From Pegea sp. RAD2-039 (lineage: Eukaryota > Chordata > Thaliacea > Salpida > Salpidae), in the NCBI GenBank assembly GCA_034620365.1, contig JAQGEQ010000140.1:186001-250000 (forward strand): a stretch of DNA of 64,000 bases, read 5' to 3'. Of this stretch, positions 47,580-59,154 are shown in pieces (the first letter of the stretch is position 1; every line of letters starts with the position of its first letter). The notes below the pieces were generated by a model. It searched no databases and had not been told where the DNA came from. It worked only from the letters and a program-made list of their open reading frames with translations. Position numbers and translations under genes: made by a program.

Positions 47580-49100
47580 CTTTTATTAGTTACAACAATA
47601 AAGTCAAACAGTTATTTTATTATACATATTTTAAAATGTAATGAAAACTCTGAAAATTAATTATTAAACAACTTAAAGAATTTCTGCTGAACTTTATAAG
47701 CTATGTAGATAGAAAGAAATTGATACTTTCTCTATTGAAATTCAATTATATATATTTATTGAATTTACAATAGAAGTCTATTATATAGATGTTTATGATA
47801 TGAAAAGTAAATTCGAGATCAATAAATAAAAATTTGCTTTCATGGTTTACTATTACACCTTTTTTTGAAACAACTATATTCCTTCACAATTTGGAAAGAT
47901 AACTTCAGCGTTCGATAGGAAACATTACTCTTTATCAAGTATAAATATTTTGTATCTTTGACGACAAAGTTGGAATCAATCTAAATTTTATAAACCACAT
48001 TTTTATATACAACTGAAATAAATTTTCTCCAATTCGTTGTTATTCCATCTAATCAGTAGAAAAAACATTTGTTTAAAAATTCTGGAAGTTTATTTTCTTC
48101 AGTTTCGGCTGTTTTAAAAGCAACATTCTGGTTAACATTTAATAATGAACAATGATAGAAAAATGATTCTTAGATAAACTGAAACCTAATTTTTTGTATA
48201 GTTGTTTGGTAATAATGATTTATTAACTTTAAAATTTCATTATTTATATAAATGTGGTTTGTAAAAGCATGAATTAATAAAAGTTTTGAAATTATTTGTC
48301 AGTTTCGTTTAAATTGAAATATTTTATAACAATAACTTACATCAATATTTCCTAAATAAAAATGTAAAAATTAAACTTTTACTGAAAGTGAACACTGTAA
48401 CGTCTTTGAAAATCTCAGTTTAGTTTAGAATTGATTATTAACTATTTCAACAAGAATCTTTTCTAACTACTTTCCAAATATTTTATTTTGATTTCATTAT
48501 TATTTCTTTAAAATCTTTTCTTATGACCCAAATACGATAAATTTTATAAAAAGTAAAAAATATTACTTTTCTAAAACTTTCATTATTATTAAAAGGATAA
48601 TGGTTGGTTACACTAAAATGACTTGAAATTTTAATATAGTCAAATAGTAGGTTTTATAAACTGTGGAGGTAAATCTAACCAATAATTTATTAAACAAGGA
48701 GAAATATTTATAGAAATAAAATAACTTTAGACATTTGATTGAATTTTAACCTAGATAATCATCATGATAGTTTCTATATTCTTTTTTCAAAATTCTTATT
48801 TTCTTTATCAAAGAATTTAGTAAACCATCTTACATTGATATGAGCTTATTAAACTAAACTTGCTTAATGTAATGCTTTCATCAGCTTTTGAATACGAAGC
48901 TTTGACGTCAAAAAACTGAAGTAGTTACCACCTTTCAAATTTTATGCTTCCAGCATATTCACTTACTACTATAAATCTCTGATAATATTTGAAAAAGTTA
49001 CAGCTGCAAACATTAACGATCATGGGACTTTCATTTTTGCACAATTCCTGAATACTTTATAGCCTCATAGAAACTCTTACAAGACAATTCTGAAAATCAA
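47580..49100. repeat. V block, F-G spacer
   Basis: Full-length V block. After it the array sequence stops and a 6.3-kb stretch particular to this spacer begins. Confidence 0.5.
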
Positions 49101-49176
49101 ATTCAGTTCTTCTGAATTGTACTATTCTAAAAATATTATATTGAACTTAAACGTTTAATGACTGTCAATGCTCACC

Positions 49177-49196
49177 AATATATATATATATATATT
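49177..49196. repeat. (TA)n microsatellite
   Basis: A run of about ten TA pairs close to where the V block ends and unit-specific sequence starts. Confidence 0.8.
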
Positions 49197-49447
49197 AACT
49201 AAATATATTAAACCGAAAAAATAAACTTAAATATATCAACAAAATGAATGTTTAAAAACATTAATTTAACATAAAGTTGATACTAGATTTTAAAATTTCA
49301 AATATTTTTAGATACATAATCGTTGATATATTAATTGTATAAAATTTTGTTTTACTAAAAGGGTAAGTAACAAAGTTAGATAAAAATCAAAACTTTGCAA
49401 TAGCATATTTATTGCATACAAGAAAATGTTATTTATCATCTGAGAAG

Positions 49448-49546
49448 AGTAATCGCTCTATAAATCGTCGCCTTTGTTTTGATGGATATCTTTGGATTAT
49501 TAAATGTACCAGATGCTCTACTGATGCAGATGTTGATTTCTATTGA
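49448..49546 (-). mobile_element. Diverged R1 LINE fragment
   Basis: Matches R1 loosely ('cgctctataaat.gtcgcctt', 'ttaaatgtaccag', 'ctactgatgcagatg.tgatttc') with indels. More diverged than R1 inside the array units, so from an older or separately drifting copy. Confidence 0.5.
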
Positions 49547-49774
49547 AATTGTTGATGTCTGTAAGTAGTCGTCTAAAACGTAAAACTTAAACTCCAACAT
49601 CATCTGATATTAATGTAAATGATTAGGAATTTAATTGACATTTAATTGATTTGAACGCTTGTTAGAGGTTGTGATTGGATACATCATCTCACAAAGTGGT
49701 TCAATTTCTCTGTTTCCACATTCATCTGACTTTTCTGGACAGTCGATGTAGTTGTCACAAATTTGTGATTTGGA

Positions 49775-49842
49775 ATCATGGAAAAGTACAGAGTATCGTT
49801 TGTCTGAAACGGATGTTTGCTTTAAACTTCCAAAGCTCTACA
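49775..49842 (+). pseudogene. Inverted scrap of Kelch exon 7
   Basis: Reads SWKSTEYRLSETDVCFKLPK on the plus strand, against SLESAKFRLSETDVWFKLPK in exon 7 of the array genes, which lie on the minus strand. Only about 65 bp are recognisable, with nothing of exons 6 or 8 beside it. It is the only plus-strand piece of this gene family in the window. Confidence 0.65.
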
Positions 49843-49846
49843 TACA

Positions 49847-50270
49847 TCGCACTTTCTTATCTTACTACTTCATTCTATCGTCGTTTATTCAATCGTTGCT
49901 TACTATTGTTATCAGTCGCCCTTTCAATCAAATAAAGCGATCTTAACGTTTATTGTCACTACTAGTTTTAATAAAAACAACTCAGCTAAGTACTGACAAA
50001 GGCTTGCACCACTAAATAAGTAGAAACTTAAACTCCAACATCATCTGATATTAATGTCAACATCATTAGAACTTCTCAGTAATTTGTCACTAAGGATTTT
50101 CATAATCTTTTAGAAGTGAACTTACTTTAAAAAAATTTCCATTAATTAGTTAGATGTTATTCAGGACACAGTTTTAAATAAGAAACATGTAAAATTACAT
50201 TCTAAAAAACATTTACTTTTAAACGAATAAAAGAATTATTGTTTTTAAACCAGTTAGATTGTGAGTTTGT
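49847..50270. other. A+T-rich DNA, no gene seen
   Basis: Contains a direct repeat: 'aaacttaaactccaacatcatctgatattaatgt' occurs at about 49583 and again at about 50027. Nothing coding is recognised. Confidence 0.4.
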
Positions 50271-50913
50271 AATTTATTTATTTATTTATTACAATAAATG
50301 TGAAGGAGGGTGACTAAAGAGAGCACCTCTCGCTAACACACATTCTCACAAATTAGATCTATTTGACGTGTAAACGAAAAAGTATATGACAATGAAGAAT
50401 TGCACAGAATCATAGTATTGTAAAAGAGAAAAATTCACAGTTTAGAAATGGCAATGTTGGCGATATTATAACAATTCAGCTTTTTCTTGAACAGCATAAG
50501 TGATTTTGACATGACAATCTCTGATGGCAGATTGTTCCATGTACTGATTGTGCGGTATGAGAAAAAACTTAATCTGGTTAACGTAGCTGGTGGAGTGGGC
50601 TTATTAAGATGTAATTTATGTCTTCTAAGTTGATATAACTTGAGGGAGGGACTAATGGAGAAAAAGTCATCAAACTGAAGATCAATTAGGTTGTGAATAA
50701 TTTTAAAAATCAGAATAAGGTCGTATTTAATTCTTCGGATTTCCAAAGTATCTAGATTGAAGAAGCTGAGACGATGCTTATAACTCTCGTATTTGATATT
50801 AAGTTTCCTGCAAACCAATCTCGTAAATCTTGCCTGAACAGATTCGATTTTTCTGATATCACCAACTTGATATGGCATCCATGCACTGGCATTGTATTCA
50901 AGAATAGGGCGTA
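50271..50913 (-). mobile_element. 5'-truncated CR1/Jockey-type LINE, 3' end only
   Basis: Minus strand. An open frame of 147 codons (50878-50435) covers the last part of the reverse-transcriptase ORF, from MPYQVGDIRKIESVQ to NIANIAISKL. Then comes a 3' UTR and a TAAATAAATAAAT-type tail at 50271-50291. The upstream edge cuts into RPILEYNASAW. Nearly the same sequence as 22620-23240 and 52916-53530, so one family was active several times here. Confidence 0.8.
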
Positions 50914-51273
50914 ATATTACAAATGCTCAATAAAGTTTAAGATGAATAAAACAAAATAGAAATAAAATATAAAAAATAAACAGGATTTCAAACAAATTCA
51001 TATTTTTCCTAATATTTTGTAGATAATTAACTCACTGTATCTATAAAATGTTTTAGTAGAAACGCTGCATGTTACAACAATCATTACTAAACTTTATGCT
51101 GCTGCATGAGAAGTCTTACTAATCACTAACATCTTTAATATTAATAAATAAATCAAAATAGATAAATAATAATTATTTAGCTTTTTGTACAACTTTTTAA
51201 ATAGCCTTCTGAACAATAATAATCACAACATCTATAAAAATATGTTTGTAAAGATTTTATTTTGTATGAGATT
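50914..51273. other. A+T-rich DNA between LINE pieces, nothing recognised
   Basis: Appears once in the window and shows no coding frame of note. Confidence 0.4.
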
Positions 51274-51349
51274 ATTTTTTTATTACAATAAATGCAAAGG
51301 AAGGTGCCCGAAGAGAGTACCTCTCGCTAACACACATTCTCACAAATAA
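51274..51349 (-). mobile_element. LINE 3'-UTR scrap
   Basis: Only the 3' end is kept: 'attacaataaatgcaaagga' and 'tacctctcgctaacacacat' match the LINE 3' UTR with several differences. Confidence 0.55.
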
Positions 51350-51770
51350 TACCTACTATTTAAATATTTAGAAAGAATAATATATAACACATGACATTAA
51401 AGCACTCGCCTAAGAAATTTTAAGGAGTCTTGTTTCTCCTTTTGATTTCAAAACCCCTTTTTCTAACAACTTCAATTAAACTTTCAAACAAAATTTAAAT
51501 CTCTGATTTTAGTTAAATAGGAGTTTTTCATAATATTGTAATAAACAAACAAACTTTGGTTTTAAAATAAAAGTTTCACAATTAATTTTTTGTGTAGTTT
51601 ATATAGATGATGAGAGATGTAATGATTGAAAACTGAGTTAGAAGCTCCTGGTTGAGACAAAGGGCAGGATATACCGAGTAAACAATCGAAAAAATTCTAC
51701 ATTTACAAACTTTTTATGTGAAATGTTGAAGTTGTTTTTCAAAACCCGCAACAAAAATACTTTCTACTTT
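51350..51770. other. A+T-rich DNA, nothing recognised
   Basis: Unit-specific sequence with no gene seen. It ends in a pyrimidine-rich stretch and AG (tttctactttttgtag, 51761-51776) that could be a splice acceptor for the open frame to its right. Confidence 0.35.
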
Positions 51771-51775
51771 TTGTA

Positions 51776-52021
51776 GTGATTAAAGTTTATTATAAGAAAA
51801 TTACAAACAACTTTCAAATAATTAAATACTTCGAAACTAAATTGGTTACATTATTTACATTCACAAGAGACTTTAGAAAATATAAAATTGAATTAACTGA
51901 ACTTAATATGGTAAGAATTTTATTTGATTATTATAGAGATGAAATTTATTGTTTCCAACTTTCCATTAAGAATTCTAATAAGATTTTATTTGTAAATTAT
52001 TTACTATTCAATGAAAAGTAA
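51776..52021 (+). CDS. Unrecognised open frame or exon (about 81 codons)
   Basis: Single frame following a good acceptor-like site, reading IKVYYKKITNNFQ, then TLFTFTRDFRKYKIELTELN and RILFDYYRDEIYCFQL, ending in a TAA. The mix of charged and aromatic residues looks more like protein than the neighbouring DNA. No partner exon, family or domain is recognised, and it appears once in the window. It could be the last exon of a broken gene or chance. Confidence 0.25.
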   Translation: MIKVYYKKITNNFQIIKYFETKLVTLFTFTRDFRKYKIELTELNMVRILFDYYRDEIYCFQLSIKNSNKILFVNYLLFNEK

Positions 52022-52194
52022 AATAATCCCAAATAAAATTAGTTCTAATAATTAAAAATTATTAATAGATATTATCTAATTTCATACTGATGTCAAAAAA
52101 ATCCAGTGAAAGTCTAAAGACATGATCTTAAACAAAGTTACCTCGACAAAATCCGACCAGCATCTCTAAGATTGGAATCTGAGACCACCGTATT

Positions 52195-52560
52195 GATTGT
52201 ACAGACGTGTACCTGTATTTTAGGAACTGTCAGACTTACTTGGAAGCTGAAGCAGCGCTGGAACAGTTGTATGTAAGAAAATCAGGTGAATTTTTTACGT
52301 TGCATCGATTATAAAAGACTTTCGATGGAGTTTGGTACTTCAGCCTGAAAACTGTGAATAAAAGAGTGTCACTGTAGCTGAACATAGCGATAGTATGATC
52401 ATGGGTTTATTTAGATGGATTAGCTTGATCATATTTAAGGAAAGTGTTGCTAGAGCGTAAAACTTTAACATTAGAAGAAGCAGTGACAGTAAAAGATGCC
52501 TGGTGGCATACTTCGAGATTGGAAGATTTGATGAAGCTTCAGAAGGAAACATATACTTCA
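52195..52560 (+). mobile_element. Ty3/gypsy-type gag remnant
   Basis: The plus strand, with frame changes, reads YLEAEAALEQLYVRKSGEFF, then SYLRKVLLERKTLTLEEAV and SRLEDLMKLQKE. Both parts are in the order usual for gag of Ty3/gypsy-like elements (ALE.LYV.K..E.F.R followed by Y.R..LLE..TLTL.EA). The shorter copy at 16480-16660 ends in the same region. No LTR, protease, RT or integrase is seen. Confidence 0.5.
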
Positions 52561-52577
52561 TATTCGATAGGCTCGCT

Positions 52578-52765
52578 ATATTTATTACAATAAACGTGAC
52601 CGAGGGTGCCTGAAGAGAGTACCTCTCGCTAACACACATTTTAACAAGTAATATATATTAAGTTAGAAATATAGAAAGCAAGAGATGTAATACATGGCAT
52701 TTCGGTAGTCCTGATTCTGAGCTGCCAGTTCATAGACCAGTTTTCTAAAGTGTGTTGTGCAGTTT
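52578..52765 (-). mobile_element. LINE scrap: 3' UTR plus a piece of RT
   Basis: 52578-52650 matches the LINE 3' UTR ('gagggtgcctgaagagagta'). 52712-52765 matches the RT part at 53795-53850 ('ctgagctgcca', 'gaccagt', 'tgcagtttg'). The middle is deleted. It abuts the gag remnant. Confidence 0.5.
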
Positions 52766-52915
52766 GTTCATTAGCCATTTAAGAAAGTATTTTTATCTTT
52801 CTGTATGTCTGAAATTTATTGATTCTTTTATTTTCATGGTTTTTAGTTTTCTCAACTTATCAAAGTTTTGATATTTTAGCAGCTTATTATATCGATGAAA
52901 GACTTGAGTTGATTT

Positions 52916-55456
52916 ATTTATTTATTTATTACAATAAATGTGAAGGAGGGTGCCTAAACAGAGCACCTCTCGCTAACACACATTCTCACAAATTAGATCT
53001 ATTTGACGTGTAAACGAAAAAGTATATGACAATGAGGAATTGCACAGAAACATAGTATTGTAAAAGAGAAAAATTCACAGTTTAGAAATGGCAATGTTGG
53101 CGATATTATAACAATTCAGCTTTTTCTTGAACAGCATAAGTGATTTTGACATGACAATCTCTGATGGCAGATTGTTCCATGTACTGATTGTGCGGTATGA
53201 GAAAAAACTTAATCTGGTTAACGTAGCTGGTGGAGTGGGCTTATTAAGATGTAGTTTATGTCTTCTAAGTTGATATAACTTGAGGGAGGGACTAATGGAG
53301 AAAAAGTCATCAAACTGAAGTGAATTATTTTAAAAATCAGAATAAGGTCGTATTTAATTCTTCGGATTTCCAAAGTATCTAGATTGAAGAAGCTGAGACG
53401 ATGTTTATAATTATCGTATTTAATATTGAGTTTCCTGCAAACCAATCTTGTAAATGTTGCTTTAACAGATTCCATTTTATTGATATCACAAACTTGATAT
53501 GGCATCCATGCACTGACATTGTGTTCAAGAATTGGACGTACGTACAGTTTGAAAAGATTATAAAAAAGCATGAATTCTTAGAATTAAAGGTCTTTATAAT
53601 AAGGAAGACAAGGTTGATTGATTTTCCAAAGATTTTGGAAACATAATTGCGCCATTTAAAGTCAGATGATAGAGTGAGGCCAAGGTCTCGGACCGAATAC
53701 ACTCGTTGAATGATAAATCTATTAATGGAGTATTGTTTCAAGCAATTTACAGCTGGTTTATGAGAAAAAGTTATAAGTACAGACTTTGTAGGCTGGATTC
53801 TGAGCTGCCAATTTGCAGACCAGTCTTTTACAGTGTGCAGTGCAGTTTGAAGTTTTGAAGGATTACAAGATAATAGCCTGATATCATCTGCATACACAAA
53901 CACTCTGACATCATCTACTGCTACTAATCTTCTGATGAGGTCTTCGATGAAAATTAAAAAGAGAAGGGGACCCAGAACAGAACCCTGAGGAACACCACTA
54001 GTGACTTGACTAATAGTAGATAAAGATCTTTCTACACGAGTTTGTTGTGTTCTACCTGATAGCTAATCTTCAATCCACTGTAGGATAAAGCTGTTCATTT
54101 TTAAGTTTTTCAATACAGTAACGAGCTTAGTGTGTGGGACAGAATCAAATGTTTTAGTAAAATCGAGATATATGATGTCACAGGGAGTGTTATTTTCATA
54201 ATGGGCTGTAAGCTCATTAAGAAAAGTGAGATGTTGAGTCAGGGAAGATCTCCGTTTCACGTAGCCATGCTGGACATCAGATATCAGATGGTACTCCATC
54301 AAATGACTGATCATATGATTGTGAATGATATGCTCTTGAGTTCTGCAGATAACTGAAGTCAGCGAAACTGATCTGTAGTTAAGTGAAGTGTTTTTGGGAC
54401 CCTTTTTATGAATTGGAGTAATAATAGCTTTCTTCCAAATTTGTGGAACTCTTCCTCGCCTCAGAGTCATGTTAAAGAAAAGCGATAAAGGTAGTGATAA
54501 AGATGAAGTAGTTTTTCTAAAAACAAAGCTGGGATTTGATCTGGGGTGTTGGAAACTGGTGATTTTAAAGAAGAAATAGCCTTAGCTACCGTATTGATCG
54601 TTATGTCAAGATCTACTATCTCAGAGACATTTGTAAGAATGTCGGAGTAGGAGAGAGAAGGAGTATTGCCATCATCAGTTATAAAAACGCTATTAAATTG
54701 GTTGTTTAGCAACTCAGCTTTATTTTCTGGTTCCATCACAAGCTGGTTGCTGTTATCAATTAGGGGAGGTATTTGAGATCTCGCCTTAAACTTGCGATTT
54801 ATGAAACCAAAGAACGTTTTCTTGCTAGGAAAAGATAAAACTGCACTTTCTCTTCCCAAATAGAAATTAGAAATAGATTTCTTGTAAACTATACAAAGAT
54901 CTTTGAACATAGATTTGATAGAAGGGTCTGTTTTAGTTTGTTTGTATAGGAGGTTTATTAAATGTTGTAAATTCCTGAAAATTTTGGGCAAATGTGGTTT
55001 TTTGTTGGTTATATAGAAAGGTATGAATTTTTTGATTGACTCCTTAACGATGTTAGTACACCTTGAGTAAATATTATTGATGTCTTCGGAAGAGTTGAAA
55101 ACAGAAATCCAGTCAACATCTGATGATAACTTATTAATACCGTTATAATTTCCACAGTAAAAATTCCTTTTGCTTGAAGTTATAACGTTCATAAAAAAAG
55201 CATGGTGGAGCTTGAATTCAATCATATTGTGATCGCATGTCAGAGCAAAAGATTCTTTTTAATCAACGTAGATAATGTTCTCAGGTTTTGATGTGATAAG
55301 AAGATCCAAAGTATTACCACTAACTTGGGTCGGAAAAGCAACCATCTGAGATAGATTATTGGTATTGAGGAAGCTTACAAAGGCATGACTTAGAAAGGCT
55401 GAATTAGTATTTTCGCTGTCCAAGTTAAACCATTTTCCACTAAATCCTAAATTCGT
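52916..55456 (-). mobile_element. CR1/Jockey-superfamily LINE, 2.5 kb, 5'-truncated and decayed
   Basis: Minus strand, reading right to left. The end of an endonuclease domain (55513-55226) has FPTQVSGNTLDLLITS and then TCDHNMIEF. A linker follows (55225-54467) with PALFLEKLL. The RT core has ITPIHKKG, YLDFTKTFDSVPH, GVPQGSVLGPLLF (about 53990) and the catalytic FVYADD (53900-53880); the C-terminal part runs to the 3' UTR and a TAAATAAA-type tail at 52916-52932. At least a stop (near 54062) and frameshifts (near 54468, 53550 and 53325) break it, so it cannot make a working protein. The right edge cuts directly into a type II block at 55457. Confidence 0.85.
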
Positions 55457-56265
55457 GTTATACTTTATAATTGATATTGACTTATTACAGAAAAAGCCTA
55501 ATACATCTATCACTTATGGTGTATGATTAGATAGCATCAATGATAAGTAATTATCACGAGTATATTACATTTACTGTGAAGCATGGAGTCATTTCAAATA
55601 CTGCATGACGAAATAAGCATTTAATCTTCTGTGTTAGACGAAAATGACAAAAAGAGGCTACTGGTTTTTTCAGTTTTCTTACGTAGTTGTGTAAAGAATA
55701 TAAAATGATAAATAAACCAAGTAAAAGTAGTTTAGATTTACCAAGTACCAAGATACATGCTGAAACTAAGGACTTGTTAAAAAGTTGACCTCTTAAAAAG
55801 AAGATTTGATAAATGAGATTCAAGCTTAGTAAGCCTCATATGCTATTGTAACTAAAAGAAACTTTGAAATATCAAACTAAACAAAATATTCAATCTTCTT
55901 AAATGAAGAATAACTTCAAAACAAAATTCTCTAGCATCACCTAAACTATGTAAACCCTGGCTGATATTACTGTAAAGAACTTTGAATTAGAATCATCAAC
56001 ATCTCAAACTCTAAAACAGATGATAAAAGGAAGATTTTCAAACTTTCCTAAAGTCAGTAGAGGATAATGATCTTCTGAAATAAACGACATCAACGCGTTT
56101 TACTAAGTTGGTTCAACATCTTTCAATAATAAATCAATTCTACTAAATGTTTCAAATGAATCAACAAGAAATAAAATCATAAAAACATCAGCATCAGTTG
56201 TTTTTGAAAATAAACACGACCTCAAAAGCAACTTTATACTGAAAATAAACTTCACAGCAATCTAC
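55457..56265. repeat. Type II spacer block, right part only (3' side of copy G)
   Basis: Begins at 'gttatactttataattgata' and matches 33150-33960. The left half of the block is replaced by the LINE. Ends in the common Kelch 3' flank. Confidence 0.55.
55583..55663 (+). pseudogene. VPS35L-like coding scrap (type II block before copy G)
   Basis: Reads ILHDEISI, stop, SSVLDENDKKRLL, the third copy of this scrap with the same in-frame stop. Confidence 0.36.
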
Positions 56266-56281
56266 TAGTAAAATTGATTTA

Positions 56282-59154
56282 TTAAAATGGGAAATTTACA
56301 CATATGTCAGGTACACATGGTTGATAGCTGACTATGACTTGATAATTCTTTTCTGTCGTTCTTGCAACTTCTTTCCATTCATTTGTTACTTCATTGTAAC
56401 ATTCGACAATTTCTACATAAACTTCTTCATCCATAAAAATATCTATTATTTCATCATAAACTCTTGCATAATAACCTCCTGAAACAATCAACAAGTTCAT
56501 CACAATTATGCAAATTATTGTAAACATAATAAACATTTTATTAAAAAGTTTTTCAATTCCAAACATAAGAAAAGTTTTACCAAAAACATAAATCTTCTTA
56601 TTAAAGACAACAGCTTTTGGGAAGTAACTTGCATATTTCATACTTGCTACAAACTCCCAATTATCATTGAGGACATCGTATCTTTCAACAGTCTTTAAAT
56701 GTCCTCTGCCATTCCAACCACCAATGGCGTAGATATAGTTGCCAAGCGTGACTACAGCTTTAATGATTTTAAAATTAGTTATCATCATAAGATCAAAACG
56801 TCATCGTGACGTCATCAACAAATACCTGGATGACTTCGAGGTGTCAACATCGATTTTACAGAACTCCATTCGTCCCTCTGTGGATCATATTTCTCCACAC
56901 GAGCAACTGTGTTATTCAAATCGCAACCACCGACAACATACAACATTCGGTTGAAGACAGCACAACCGAAAAATTCACGATATCTATTTAATGAAGCTCT
57001 TTGCGTCCATTCATCAGTGATCGGATCGTATCTGGAAATAACATAATAGTTTTTGGCAAATGAAGTTTTGGTTGAAATCTCATTTCATCACTCACTTCAT
57101 CAATTTAATTTTATAACCACCTTGAAAAAGATACAATTCATTTTCAATAACTCCAATTCTCGGCCAATGCAATCCATCGTTTAAACTTTTGCACTTTTTC
57201 CACTCATTTAAAATTGGGTCGTATCTAGAAAAGTGATGACGTCATATTTAGTTTGCAATGATGATGTCATCATTTGCTTCAAGCTTCTAACCTTTCCATA
57301 TCACCATTCCAGTCTAACATATAAATGAAACCGTTGATGACAACAGATCTTGAAACATTTCGAAGACACAGCTTTGGAAGTTTAAACCAAACATTTGTTT
57401 CAACCAAATAAAACTTTGCACTTTCCAAAGATTTGTCATCAGATCTATTGGATCTATCAATGATGTAGATCACCTGTGACGTCATATGTCAGTGGTTGAA
57501 GTGAAAAGTATTTAATTAAATAATCTTACCTGCCGAATATCAAGTTGTCTTGGCTTACTTTCAATTGGGATGTAAGCTTTGAGGTCATCGAGGACCTTGC
57601 TGAGATACTCATAACAAGTATCTCTAATTACATCACAACTTTCTAATTTCATCCAAATAAAATTTGGATTTATTAAATGGCATCGTACCTAGAGAAATCA
57701 CAATTTTATACTCACAAGTCTACAACTTTATAGTTTCTAGTAACATACGTTCTTAATTAACTTATTTAAACAATGTTTTCTTGAAGTTAAATCATATTTG
57801 ATCCAATCTAAAAGAGCATTGAATACTTGGGATTCACAAATCACATGAAGCTCATCTTTTGAAATTATTTTACAAATTACAGAGTCTGGTTGTAATTTGA
57901 ATTCATCACTTTTTGAAATCTGGTAAATATCATGAGATCAATCAAAAACTTTTTCTTATTAAATATGAAAAGAACAAAATCAGTAGAAATAACGAAGCAA
58001 GTAAATATTTCATAAATATTTAAGTTTGATGAAGTAGAAAAAATCTTTCTACTTAAAATGTTTTTGCCAAGAAAATAATATTTCTCTATTTTCTTACTTC
58101 TATAAAGTTTTTTCCAATAAATTTTTCTATTTTCGTTGAAAGCTCCAAAAATCCATAATTCTCAGTAAAGGTTGCAAATCCAATACAGTTGGAAATCTCT
58201 ATTTGACTTTCCAAAAAGCTGTAATTGATAAAGTATAATTACAAAAAACTATTAAAAGAAACTGATTTGAAAAAACTAGCTTACTTGCTACATAAATTCT
58301 CTAAACCATCTATTTGATACATGGAATCTGCAATCATCAGTTTCTCAACGTTTTCTTCATTGATTTGTATTTTGTTTGTGTAAATGTATCCTAGAAGATC
58401 AGAGAATACATTTATGTCTACCTCATTTAAGGTAACTTCACGAGAATATGATTCTTTAAATCCACCACCTTAATAAATTCAAATAGTTTTTTGTATATTC
58501 AGTTATTTTCACAATTGAAGTTGAATCTTGAATCTAACTTACCACGAAACATTGCTTCAAAATAAGGTGAAGCAGCAACTAATATACGTTTGTCACAATT
58601 GAAACTTCTTTCAAATTCATTTAATTTCACTTTGATGAATCTGATGAATCTGAGAATCTTCAGAAGAGTCATTCAGTTTAAGTTGATGAAGATTTGTACA
58701 ATTATCAACTCCCGAAACTTCATCTCTAAAATTATTAAAAGTATAATTTACTTTAGTATCAAATTATAAATAAAGAATTAGAAACAAGTTTGATAAAAAT
58801 AAAAAAGTGAATAATTAAAATCACAAATATTTATTTCAGTTCTTAAATTTATAAATAAATAAAACAATAAAATTTAAATTCTTCTAAATAATTGAGTAAC
58901 ACTAAAATGACTCTAAATCAAATTAGAAATATAATAATTACAAGTTAAAATCGATGAAATTTAAGTTATTAATCTTTTTAGATGCAACATAAATAATTTT
59001 CTAATCTGTGTTTATTTTAAATAAAAAGTGAATTTAAAGTAAGTTTACTTAGCGAACAATTTTAAGTGAAGACACAAAATTCTACTAACCTTTTATCATC
59101 TGTAGGTGGCATAATTGAATCGAAAACAACTTTGCTATTTAATCTATCTACCAT
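56282..59154 (-). pseudogene. BTB-BACK-Kelch gene, copy G (frameshift in BTB exon)
   Basis: Exons by comparison: 59154-59090, 58725-58543, 58468-58285, 58218-58098, 57919-57749, 57688-57530, 57473-57292, 57224-57096, 57031-56826, 56757-56581, 56478-56282. The sum is 1774 bp, not a multiple of three. Exon 2 is 183 bp instead of 185: 'gatgctaacatcatgaatctg' of the sisters became 'gatgaatctgatgaatctg' at 58635-58655. The frame then runs SQIHQIHQSEIK to a stop before the BTB core. All later exons are open and spliceable. Exon 11 has 36 extra bp in frame, giving a long acidic loop (DEIIDIFMDEE). The donor of intron 5 is changed from GTAAGT to GTATGT. Either a young pseudogene, or an assembly or base-call error. 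Confidence 0.75.

Larger units (their letters stand above)
46240..47785. repeat. Tandem duplication of U-end, R1 and V-start
   Basis: About 0.75 kb (from 'tctaacttgttgaaagaaat' to 'gaatttacaatagaagt') occurs twice in direct order, at about 46240-46965 and 47058-47780, separated by about 95 bp of V-block sequence with a joint near 47045. R1 is therefore doubled here. Confidence 0.65.

Noticed and set aside
52340..52639. Minus frame of 99 codons
   Set aside because: Lies opposite the gag remnant and the LINE 3' UTR; a shadow.
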